6,339 bases of DNA from Thermococci archaeon. GTDB lineage: Archaea; Methanobacteriota_B; Thermococci; Thermococcales; Thermococcaceae. The stretch covers positions 1 to 6,339 of the forward strand of contig QMUE01000086.1 in NCBI GenBank assembly GCA_003663535.1. Reading direction: 5' to 3'. Below, piece by piece: positions 1 to 5,117 of this stretch. The notes under the pieces were generated by a model. The model did not search any database and was not told the DNA's origin. It saw only the letters and a list, made by a program, of their open reading frames with translations. The first letter of the stretch is position 1, and every line of letters begins with the position of its first letter. Position numbers and translations under genes: made by a program.

Positions 1-1039
1 AGGCCCTGCATGTACTTCTCTCAGTATGTCTAAGAACGCGGTGATGTACCTGTTTCTTCTTATAATGGAGACCCATCTTTTCTAAATCCTTCACTATTGC
101 TTCCTTTGCTTGTTCTGCTGTTAGTCCCTTATACTTGCCGGCATTTTCATTCATGGTACCATCTTCATTTATGGTAATGATCACTGGTAGATTATAGCGC
201 TTTTGCCATATCACGTCCTGCTCATCGCCATAAGTACAGTTATAAACTGCTCCGGTACCAAATTCAGGATCTACGTCTTCATCAGCTATTATTGGTACCT
301 CTCTCTCAAAAATTGGGAGCTTTACCTTCTTACCCACTTTATTCTTATAGCGCTCATCTTCTGGGTGGACAAAGACGGCCACACATGCTGGCATAAGCTC
401 GGGCCTTGTAGTAGCTATTGGAATGTAATCCTCTTCCCCGACAATTGGAAGCTTGATGTAGTAAAGGTAACCATCCTCTTCCACATACCCTACTTCAGCC
501 TTTGCCAAACTTGTCTTACACCTTGGACACCAGTAGACGGGATGCTTGTCCTGATAAAGAAGGCCTTTCTTGTAGAACTCAAGAAGGGACTTTTGCACCA
601 GAGCTTTGTAATCATCATCCATCGTGTGATATTCTAATCCCCAATCTGCTGAATAACCTATTCTGATGAACTGGTTTCTCATGGCCTCAATGGCCTGCCA
701 GGTCCATTCTATACACTTCTTAAGGAATTCTTCGGGTTGATCTTTGCTTATTCCGAACTCTTTCTCCACTTTGAGTTCCGTTGGAAGGCCGTGGTTGTCA
801 AAACCCTGCGGAAAGAGGACATTATAACCTCTCATTCTCTTATATCTACCTACTATGTCTATCCACGTATGACTAAGCACGTGCCCTAGGTGCAGCGTTC
901 CACTCGTGAAGGGGGGTGGAGTGTCTATAGAATAGGCTGGCTTCTTTTCGTCGAGCCTGTATTTGTATATTTCCTTCTCAAGCCAGAATTTCTGCCATTT
1001 AGGCTCTATTTCATTTGGATCATAGGTCTTTGAAAGCAT
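1..1039 (-). CDS. valS: Valyl-tRNA synthetase, N-terminal part (cut by left window edge)
   Basis: Class Ia aminoacyl-tRNA synthetase that charges tRNA-Val with valine in the cytoplasm and hydrolyses mischarged Thr-tRNA-Val. The minus strand reads open for 346 codons from an ATG at 1039 to the left edge; family members are usually around 880-900 residues, so about 40% is present. Visible landmarks: the catalytic HIGH motif as HLGH at residues 50-53 (preceded by PPPFTSGTL), GFDNHGLPTE at about 84-93, a zinc-knuckle-like CPRC at 171-174, and the start of the CP1 editing domain with TTRPE at 210-214, followed by a GTGAVYNCTYGDEQD segment. The KMSKS loop and anticodon-binding domain lie outside. 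The start is supported by a Shine-Dalgarno sequence GAGGTGA (1046-1052) six bases upstream and by the usual synthetase opening (YDPNEIEPKWQKFW). A likely own promoter lies at 1085-1092. No irregularity is seen; this is a normal housekeeping gene. Confidence 0.96.
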   Translation of the reverse strand, partial: MLSKTYDPNEIEPKWQKFWLEKEIYKYRLDEKKPAYSIDTPPPFTSGTLHLGHVLSHTWIDIVGRYKRMRGYNVLFPQGFDNHGLPTELKVEKEFGISKDQPEEFLKKCIEWTWQAIEAMRNQFIRIGYSADWGLEYHTMDDDYKALVQKSLLEFYKKGLLYQDKHPVYWCPRCKTSLAKAEVGYVEEDGYLYYIKLPIVGEEDYIPIATTRPELMPACVAVFVHPEDERYKNKVGKKVKLPIFEREVPIIADEDVDPEFGTGAVYNCTYGDEQDVIWQKRYNLPVIITINEDGTMNENAGKYKGLTAEQAKEAIVKDLEKMGLHYKKKQVHHRVLRHTERSTCRA

Positions 1040-1045
1040 CTTCTT

Positions 1046-1052
1046 TCACCTC
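1046..1052 (-). promoter_or_regulatory. Ribosome binding site of valS
   Basis: The minus strand reads GAGGTGA, complementary to the anti-Shine-Dalgarno end of archaeal 16S rRNA, with six bases to the ATG at 1039. It fixes the valS start and contrasts with the two ATPase genes further right, which have no such site. Confidence 0.8.
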
Positions 1053-1084
1053 TTTTGAAGATGTTTAACCTATCAAAAGCGGAG

Positions 1085-1092
1085 CTTAAAAA
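1085..1092 (-). promoter_or_regulatory. Probable TATA box of valS
   Basis: The minus strand reads AACC then TTTTTAAG, an archaeal TATA-like box with a plausible purine-containing BRE. A start about 26 bases downstream would fall near 1062, leaving a leader of about 20 bases that holds the Shine-Dalgarno site. Assigned by pattern and spacing only. Confidence 0.5.
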
Positions 1093-1104
1093 GGTTAATC
1101 CTCT

Positions 1105-1200
1105 TGGTGGTGCTGGCAAAAAGTTCACTAACCAGAAAAACAAGAATCTTTTTTTAGTGAATTTAACAATAGATGTGCCGATTGACGATATGCACCACCA
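1105..1200. repeat. Nested inverted repeats between the methyltransferase and valS
   Basis: Outer arms TGGTGGTGC (1105-1113) and GCACCACCA (1192-1200) are a perfect 9-bp inverted repeat. Inside them AAGTTCACTAA (1121-1131) and TTAGTGAATTT (1154-1164) form a second stem of 11 pairs with one G-T wobble, and an A5/T5 pair (1136-1140 with 1149-1153) could extend it. The whole lies upstream of the valS TATA box and downstream of the methyltransferase stop. It could be an RNA structure at the 3' end of the methyltransferase message, a small RNA, or chance in AT-rich DNA. No target-site duplication is evident. Confidence 0.45.
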
Positions 1201-1231
1201 GAAAATAAAGAGGGTTTGGAGTTTAAAAAGT

Positions 1232-1981
1232 TTACTTTACCCCAACAAGCCAGTACCTTCTGTCATTTGGATCAAGTCTTCTTTTTAAGTGGCCGTAAAT
1301 TTTGGCCTCATCAAAGGATTCCTTAGCAAGGATCCTCATCTCCCTTGGAGTGTATATGTGGAGTATGTCATCAACAAAAAATGATTTAGTTTCTCCGTTT
1401 GGCTTGAGTATCTGGACAAGCCGCTTGAAGTGTAGTTTTTGGAGTCCTGGCTCGACAATTCGCCAATCTGTGATCACTAATTTCTCTTCATCTTTACTTT
1501 CATCCCACACTATTGGCCCATCACTTCCTCCATAGAACCAGCAGGGAAAATCTGCAACAAAAACTCCTCCAGGTTTAAGGGCTTTGACTACTGAGTTAAA
1601 CAGTTTTTTGAGGTCCTTTTCGTCAAAGTACATAATACTGGAAAAGAACATTGTCACTGCATCAAATTCTTGGTTAAAGTCTACTTCAAGGGCATCTCCC
1701 TGAATGAACTCAATGGTTAATCCCTCTCTTTTGGCTTTTCTCTTTGCAACTTCAAGCATCTCTTCATGCAGATCCATGCCTGTGACCTCGTAACCTCTTT
1801 TGGCAAGTTCCAGTGTTGGGATTCCTGTGCCACAGGCCAGATCTAAAATCTTCTTCACATCTCGCTTGGCATCTGCTTTGAATATTTCTTCAACAAAATT
1901 CATCTCATCTCTAACTCTCTCAGCCCGTCTTCGATATATGACATCGTAGTACTCAGCTAAAGTGGTGTAAAGCTCATGCAT
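1232..1981 (-). CDS. Class I SAM-dependent methyltransferase
   Basis: Predicted cytoplasmic Rossmann-fold methyltransferase of 249 residues, transferring a methyl group from S-adenosylmethionine to an unknown acceptor. Motif I ILDLACGTG is at 45-53, the acidic ribose-binding residue is D70 (VTGMD), the adenine-pocket GD is at 95-96, motif IV FDAVTMFF at 106-113, and the post-motif strand ALKPGGVFV at 134-142. The N-terminal helices (ELYTTLAEYYDVIYRRRAER) and the insert DFPCWFYGG at 144-152 closely recall a Pyrococcus horikoshii methyltransferase of known structure; this is from memory and the substrate of that protein is also unknown to me. The ATG at 1981 has GGTGATC just upstream (1984-1990), and a TATA-like box lies at 2012-2020. 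A T5 run (1225-1229) directly after the TAA stop may be a weak terminator. It is the gene upstream of valS but separated from it by 192 bp and a separate promoter. Confidence 0.9.
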   Translation of the reverse strand: MHELYTTLAEYYDVIYRRRAERVRDEMNFVEEIFKADAKRDVKKILDLACGTGIPTLELAKRGYEVTGMDLHEEMLEVAKRKAKREGLTIEFIQGDALEVDFNQEFDAVTMFFSSIMYFDEKDLKKLFNSVVKALKPGGVFVADFPCWFYGGSDGPIVWDESKDEEKLVITDWRIVEPGLQKLHFKRLVQILKPNGETKSFFVDDILHIYTPREMRILAKESFDEAKIYGHLKRRLDPNDRRYWLVGVK

Positions 1982-2011
1982 AGGATCACCACGATTGAAT
2001 TTGGTTTTTAT

Positions 2012-2020
2012 GTTAAAAAG
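2012..2020 (-). promoter_or_regulatory. Possible TATA box of the methyltransferase gene
   Basis: The minus strand reads CTTTTTAAC in the 50-bp gap between the ATPase stop (2032) and the methyltransferase start (1981). A start about 26 bases downstream falls near 1990, just including the ribosome binding site GGTGATC (1984-1990). The T5 run could also serve as a terminator for the upstream ATPase. Weak, pattern-based call. Confidence 0.4.
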
Positions 2021-2031
2021 TTCTCTGAGGG

Positions 2032-3351
2032 TTATATTGACCTCCTGCTTTTCTCAAGACCGTAAAGATAAAGCGAAACCGGAAGGGTGTCTTCCCCAAG
2101 TTCGTCCTTCGAAAGGTAGAGTACCGGAAATGAATATGTCTTTCGCTTTACCCTGCCGTACTTGACCTCAATGCCAAAGAAGCCGTTCCGTCCCTTTATC
2201 ACGATGTCGCACTCCTTTGACTGATCGTAATAGAAGCCAGCGAAGACGTGTTTTTCCCGGAGAATTGGCTCTTCACAATGCCAGATGACATGAGAAGCAA
2301 CAATGTGCTCTACCAACCACTCAAGGTTTTCTTCGATGAATTCCACTGGATCCTCGCCGAGGTAAACCGCTAGAGCAATGGCTATAAGGGGGCTCTGGAA
2401 GATGATTTTCTTCTCCTTTCTGTGGGCATGCCGTTTTTTGGCTATGTCCCATGCTTCGAGGGTGTAGATTACTCTTGCGCTTTCAAGCGTTGAGAGGTAC
2501 TCTCTAACAGTTGGGTGGGAAATGCCAATTTCTCGCGCAAGGGTTACGTAGTCAACGCGGTTACCTTTCAGCCGGAAGAGGGCTTCCAAAAGCTCCCTTG
2601 CTATCTCCTCGTTCTTTCCGGACTTGGCAATTTCACCAAGTACAAGCCTTATTATCTCCTCGTAACGCTCTTCTTTAATTTCTCCATGGTTTTTAAAGTC
2701 AGTCACTGCCTCCGGAAAGCCACCCGTCTGAAGATATGCATAGAAAAGTCCCTCAATTTCCTCGTACCAGGGTATAAGGTCATCAATTTTCGGTTCACGG
2801 TAGCTGAAAGATGTTGGGGGTAACTTAGGCTTCATGAAACGTGCAAACTCCCCAAAGCTCAGCGGGTTGAAGTAGTACTCATTGCCTTCTATTCCCCTTC
2901 CGGGAAGAAGTTCACTTTCCTTCCTCAGCTCAACAGGATTCGAGCCAGTGGCAACGGTCGTGATGCCTTCCTCACCAAGCTCCTTGAGGAAGAGCCGCCA
3001 GCCTTTGAGATATGTTATCTCATCGAGGAAAATGTAAAGCTCACCATGCCGGAGTCTAAGCTCGTCTATAAAGCCCTTGACCTCTCCCCTTGTGAACCTG
3101 TCGCAGGGGATGTAGAGTATTCGTCTCGGGTCGATGCCTCTCTTAATGAGCTTCTTTATTTGAGTCTTGAGGTAGAAGCTCTTGCCGGCTCGTCTAATTC
3201 CCCTAAGAAGGACAATTGAACCTTCTTTTACGTTAATGGCCTTTCGAGGAATGATTTCCCCTACTTTCGAAAGATCGTGGTCTTCCTTTTCCCACCCCTC
3301 ACCCTTCCACCACGGGTTGTACCTGATGAGTTTAACTATCTTGACCGCCAT
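2032..3351 (-). CDS. Archaeal P-loop ATPase of the AAA_14/DUF4143 class (first copy)
   Basis: Predicted ATPase of 439 residues; cellular role unknown. The N-terminal segment IRYNPWWKGEGW (9-20) is typical of this class. Walker A GIRRAGKS is at 51-58 (K57), Walker B LYIFLDE at 105-111 (D110, E111), a sensor-1-like TGSN at 135-138, a conserved LPGRG at 149-153 and FNPLSFGEF at 161-169. A winged-helix segment follows at about 266-290 (LAREIGISHPTVREYLSTLE). The C-terminus carries a PD-(D/E)XK-like pattern: E380-x-D382, then E395-V-K397, as in intact nuclease folds. No Shine-Dalgarno site precedes the ATG; a TATA box 29 bases upstream predicts a leaderless mRNA starting at the ATG itself. The promoter sits in an array of three phased palindromes, so strong regulation is likely. 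The gene is 80 bp downstream of a related ATPase gene. Nuclease activity is inferred from motif spacing only. Confidence 0.9.
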   Translation of the reverse strand: MAVKIVKLIRYNPWWKGEGWEKEDHDLSKVGEIIPRKAINVKEGSIVLLRGIRRAGKSFYLKTQIKKLIKRGIDPRRILYIPCDRFTRGEVKGFIDELRLRHGELYIFLDEITYLKGWRLFLKELGEEGITTVATGSNPVELRKESELLPGRGIEGNEYYFNPLSFGEFARFMKPKLPPTSFSYREPKIDDLIPWYEEIEGLFYAYLQTGGFPEAVTDFKNHGEIKEERYEEIIRLVLGEIAKSGKNEEIARELLEALFRLKGNRVDYVTLAREIGISHPTVREYLSTLESARVIYTLEAWDIAKKRHAHRKEKKIIFQSPLIAIALAVYLGEDPVEFIEENLEWLVEHIVASHVIWHCEEPILREKHVFAGFYYDQSKECDIVIKGRNGFFGIEVKYGRVKRKTYSFPVLYLSKDELGEDTLPVSLYLYGLEKSRRSI

Positions 3352-3352
3352 G

Positions 3353-3436
3353 TGTGAAAGTGGACTTTCATAGTTTATAAGATTTGTGAAAGTATAGTTT
3401 CACAAAATAGTTAAGATGTGAAAGTATGCTTTCACA
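3353..3436. promoter_or_regulatory. Array of three palindromic operators at exact 32-bp spacing
   Basis: Three 20-bp palindromes start at 3353, 3385 and 3417, each beginning TGTGAAAGT on the plus strand and ending in CTTTCA or TTTCACA. Site 1 has arms TGAAAGT/ACTTTCA, site 2 TTTGTGAAA/TTTCACAAA, site 3 TGTGAAAG/CTTTCACA, all perfect. The centres (3362.5, 3394.5, 3426.5) are exactly 32 bp apart, close to three helical turns, so bound dimers would sit on one face of the DNA. The TATA box of the gene starting at 3351 lies in the 12-bp spacer between sites 1 and 2. Site 1 covers the predicted transcription start region, and site 3 overlaps the stop codon of the upstream ATPase gene. The regulator is not known; the downstream gene's own product, with its winged-helix segment, is one candidate. 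Confidence 0.8.
3374..3382 (-). promoter_or_regulatory. TATA box of the first ATPase gene, leaderless start
   Basis: The minus strand reads CTTATAAAC; the first T of TTATAAA is 29 bases from the A of the ATG at 3351, which puts transcription start on or beside the start codon. There is no ribosome binding site. The box is bracketed by palindromes centred 17 bp upstream and 15 bp downstream, an arrangement that suits repression by blocking TBP/TFB or polymerase. Confidence 0.7.
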
Positions 3437-4727
3437 ACGAACCATAGTCCTTGAGCAGAAACCTCCACAACGGCACCATCTCTATCGTAGCTCCCCCCTT
3501 TTCTATCCTCCCTTCCGAATCCCATGTAATCAACAAAGCATTTTTAAAGCCGAATTCCCTCGATGCCTTTCTCAGCGCATTCACTTCACGCCTGAGCGTT
3601 TCCTCATCGCTAACATCGTAGCTCACCTGGATGAGGGTTTCCTCCTCGGGCAGGACGAAATCAACCTCCCAGTTCTCCCCGAGAGCATAGTTAACCTCCT
3701 TTCCACGTCTGAGGAGCTCGATGAAAACCGTGTTCTCCATTAGCCTTCCCATCTTCTCACTGAACTTCACGCTCAGAAATGTCAGAAAGGATGTATCAAC
3801 GAAGTACATCTTTCTGGGGTGTTGCATCCTGAGCTTTACCTTGGGGGAATAAACCTCAAGGGGAAAGGCGAAGTAGCATTCCTCAAGGTACCTCAGGTAG
3901 TTGGCGAGCGTTGATTTGGATATTGGATAGCCCATGCTCCTCATTGTCTTGGCGGTTTTACTCAGGCTCACGTACTCAGAGTTAAGGAGAAGTCGGATGA
4001 AGGCCCTTAGCTCTTCGGGATTTCTGATCGAATACCTCTCCACAACATCAAGGGCTATTATCGTGTTGAAGTAGTCCCTGACGATTAGCCTCTTAATCCT
4101 TACGTCCTCGATTAAAACAACCTCTGGAAAGCCTCCGTAGAGGAGGTACTCCCTCAGCAGGTTGAGGAAAGCTGGCTTTTTTGAGCTGAAATTCAGTTTC
4201 TCCGGCATCTCAAAACCCCTAAACCTGAGGAACTCTTGGAAGCTCAGGGGGAAAACCTCGAACGTCAACGCCCTACCTCTGAGTGAGGTGGGAATCTCCC
4301 TGCTGGATAGCTTAGAGGAAGAGCCGCTCAAAAAGAGCCTTACGCCCCTCCTCGAATCGTGGATTCTTCTCACCCACGAGTCCCAGTTCGGAACGTTCTG
4401 TATCTCGTCCAGAAAGAGGTACAGCATCTCTCTCCTTCCATAGAGCTCCTCTATCGTCGGGATGAGCTCGGTTAGGGTTTCAAGCCTCTTCTCAAGCCTC
4501 TCGTCCTCGAAGTTGACGTAGAATATCTCATCCCTCGGCACTTTTTTTGAAAGTTCATTGATGAACTGGAACATGAGGTAGGTCTTGCCGACCCTCCGAC
4601 AACCGGCGAAGGTTACGATCTTTCTCGGTTTATCCGGAATCAGAGAGAAATCAAAGTCCCTCTCGACGAGCTCAGGCGTCCATGTTTCCTGCCACTCTAC
4701 CAAAACCTTGGCCAGATCTTCCCTCAT
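3432..4727 (-). CDS. Archaeal P-loop ATPase of the AAA_14/DUF4143 class (second copy)
   Basis: Predicted ATPase of 431 residues, distantly related to its downstream neighbour; role unknown. Walker A GCRRVGKT is at 42-49 (K48), Walker B LYLFLDE at 102-108 (D107, E108), sensor-like SGSSS at 134-138, LRGRA at 149-153 and FPLSFQEFLRFRG at 159-171, the classical AAA_14 signature. A winged-helix-like segment spans about 255-282. The DUF4143 part has MENTVFIELLRRG (330-342) and EVDFV (354-358), but the expected E-x-K is LIQVSYD (365-371), so the nuclease-like site has Q367/S369 and is probably inactive. The frame is open up to an ATG at 4826, giving 33 more residues, but family proteins start near MREDLAKVLVEWQE and a TATA box lies 29 bases upstream of the ATG at 4727, so I prefer that start with a leaderless mRNA. 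Its stop codon lies inside the operator array of the next gene; cotranscription with that gene is possible. Confidence 0.88.
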   Translation of the reverse strand: MREDLAKVLVEWQETWTPELVERDFDFSLIPDKPRKIVTFAGCRRVGKTYLMFQFINELSKKVPRDEIFYVNFEDERLEKRLETLTELIPTIEELYGRREMLYLFLDEIQNVPNWDSWVRRIHDSRRGVRLFLSGSSSKLSSREIPTSLRGRALTFEVFPLSFQEFLRFRGFEMPEKLNFSSKKPAFLNLLREYLLYGGFPEVVLIEDVRIKRLIVRDYFNTIIALDVVERYSIRNPEELRAFIRLLLNSEYVSLSKTAKTMRSMGYPISKSTLANYLRYLEECYFAFPLEVYSPKVKLRMQHPRKMYFVDTSFLTFLSVKFSEKMGRLMENTVFIELLRRGKEVNYALGENWEVDFVLPEEETLIQVSYDVSDEETLRREVNALRKASREFGFKNALLITWDSEGRIEKGGATIEMVPLWRFLLKDYGSL

Positions 4728-4748
4728 GGGAGTTAATATGTCTTCATC

Positions 4749-4758
4749 ATTTATAAGT
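4749..4758 (-). promoter_or_regulatory. TATA box of the second ATPase gene, leaderless start
   Basis: The minus strand reads ACTTATAAAT; the first T of TTATAAA is 29 bases from the ATG at 4727, identical to the spacing in front of the other ATPase gene (ATG at 3351). No Shine-Dalgarno site is present between box and ATG. This supports the ATG at 4727 over the one at 4826. Confidence 0.6.
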
Positions 4759-4774
4759 CTTGTCCAGTATATCG

Positions 4775-4798
4775 AACAGCTATTTATAAATGGCTGTT
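4775..4798. promoter_or_regulatory. 24-bp near-perfect palindrome centred on a TATA-like core
   Basis: AACAGC (4775-4780) and GCTGTT (4793-4798) flank ATTTATAAAT (4782-4791), itself a palindrome; only one pair (4781/4792) breaks symmetry. The centre is 33 bp upstream of the centre of the proposed TATA box of the ATPase gene starting at 4727, again about three helical turns. It may be an operator, or a second promoter whose TATA core is embedded in an operator. The sequence differs from the TGTGAAAGT sites, so a different regulator is implied. Confidence 0.5.
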
Positions 4799-4827
4799 TC
4801 GTGAACTTGCCTAACTTCTCCAACATT

Positions 4828-4924
4828 AAAATGCTGTAGGGAGATTATTATAATTTAGTTGCATCATTATTGCATTATTGTGCGTTGACACTCATCCGGG
4901 GGCGAAAGGTAGGTCTGAATCCTT
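4828..4924. other. AT-rich intergenic stretch without a recognised gene
   Basis: Between the long alternative start of the second ATPase (4826) and the oligo-T run at 4925 I find no coding signal. It holds a TATA-like TTATAA (4848-4853) about 25 bases upstream of the alternative ATG at 4826, an imperfect 11-bp direct repeat (4860-4870 and 4871-4881), and a GC-richer patch (about 4895-4910) of unknown meaning. Confidence 0.4.
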
Positions 4925-4946
4925 TGAAAGAAAAAGACAAAAAGAT
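4925..4946 (-). terminator. Oligo-T terminator after the TPR gene fragment
   Basis: On the minus strand, 24 to 45 bases downstream of the TAG stop at 4970-4972, the sequence has two T5 runs in a pyrimidine tract (CTTTTTGTCTTTTTCTTTC). This is the usual form of an archaeal intrinsic terminator and suggests the TPR fragment was once the 3' end of a real transcription unit. Confidence 0.5.
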
Positions 4947-4969
4947 GAAAATGCTGGAAGGCTCGTGCG

Positions 4970-5053
4970 CTAAAGTTCCTTGAAAATCTTTTCAGCCCTC
5001 TCGAACTTCCCCTCCCTTATGTAGGAGAGTGCAAGGTAGTACAGCCCGAGCCG
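4970..5053 (-). pseudogene. 3' end of a truncated TPR-repeat protein gene
   Basis: Twenty-seven codons and a TAG stop on the minus strand encode the end of a tetratricopeptide repeat. LGLYYLALSYIREGKF followed by ERAEKIFKEL fits the TPR pattern of small residues, tyrosine, the turn glycine and the following F-x-x-A. Upstream the frame passes into KPRPLGREGGQ and then a TGA, neither of which looks like TPR. The break coincides with the end of a transposon-like hairpin (5055-5087). I read this as the remains of a TPR gene cut by insertion and later deletion. Too short to name a family member; a chance match is unlikely because both helices of the repeat are present. Confidence 0.6.
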
Positions 5054-5054
5054 C

Positions 5055-5087
5055 TGACCTCCTTCCCGCCCTAAAGGGCGAGGCTTT
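5055..5087 (-). mobile_element. Remnant right end of an IS200/IS605-type element (omega-RNA end-like hairpin)
   Basis: The minus strand reads AAAGCCT, then the hairpin CGCCCT-TT-AGGGCG (plus 5067-5080), then GGAAGGAGGTCA ending at 5055. This order (short GC hairpin with a CTTTAG loop, purine-rich GGGAGG tract, TCA end) is what I know of right ends of tnpB-carrying IS200/IS605 elements, where it is also the 3' scaffold of the TnpB guide RNA and the guide is copied from the DNA directly outside. Here that flank is the TPR fragment. No tnpA or tnpB is in the window: the ATPase gene at 5118 begins to the right after about 30 bases. So it is a remnant, or the end of an element whose other parts lie elsewhere. 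The identification rests on recalled pattern, not on a search. Confidence 0.5.
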
Positions 5088-5088
5088 C

Positions 5089-5109
5089 AAAAGAAAAAAT
5101 GCAAAAATA
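5089..5109 (-). terminator. Oligo-T terminator after the DUF234-type ATPase gene
   Basis: The minus strand reads TATTTTTGCATTTTTTCTTTT starting about nine bases after the TAA stop at 5118-5120. Runs of T5, T6 and T4 in close order are typical of archaeal intrinsic termination, so the ATPase gene to the right is probably not cotranscribed with the one starting at 4727. Confidence 0.65.
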
Positions 5110-5117
5110 CCTGTCGC

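Noticed and set aside
203..637. Plus-strand open frame of 144 codons
   Set aside because: It lies wholly opposite valS, whose motifs are unmistakable; the translation resembles no protein.
1040..1231. T-box-like leader riboswitch for valS
   Set aside because: T-boxes are a bacterial device, and the inverted repeats lie upstream of the probable TATA box, outside the valS message.
1055..1288. Plus-strand open frame of 77 codons between valS and the methyltransferase
   Set aside because: No ribosome binding site or domain pattern; it spans the inverted repeats and overlaps the methyltransferase end.
3353..3436. Short CRISPR-like array (three 20-bp repeats with 12-bp spacers)
   Set aside because: Spacers are far too short and one contains the TATA box; repeats are imperfect palindromes in a promoter, which fits operators.
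3426..3743. Plus-strand open frame opposite the end of the second ATPase
   Set aside because: Antisense shadow of a gene with clear DUF4143 motifs.
4728..4826. 33-residue N-terminal extension of the second ATPase
   Set aside because: Contains the likely promoter and a palindrome, and lies outside the usual family N-terminus; kept only as an alternative start.
4860..4881. Tandem 11-bp repeat
   Set aside because: Only two imperfect copies in low-complexity AT-rich DNA.
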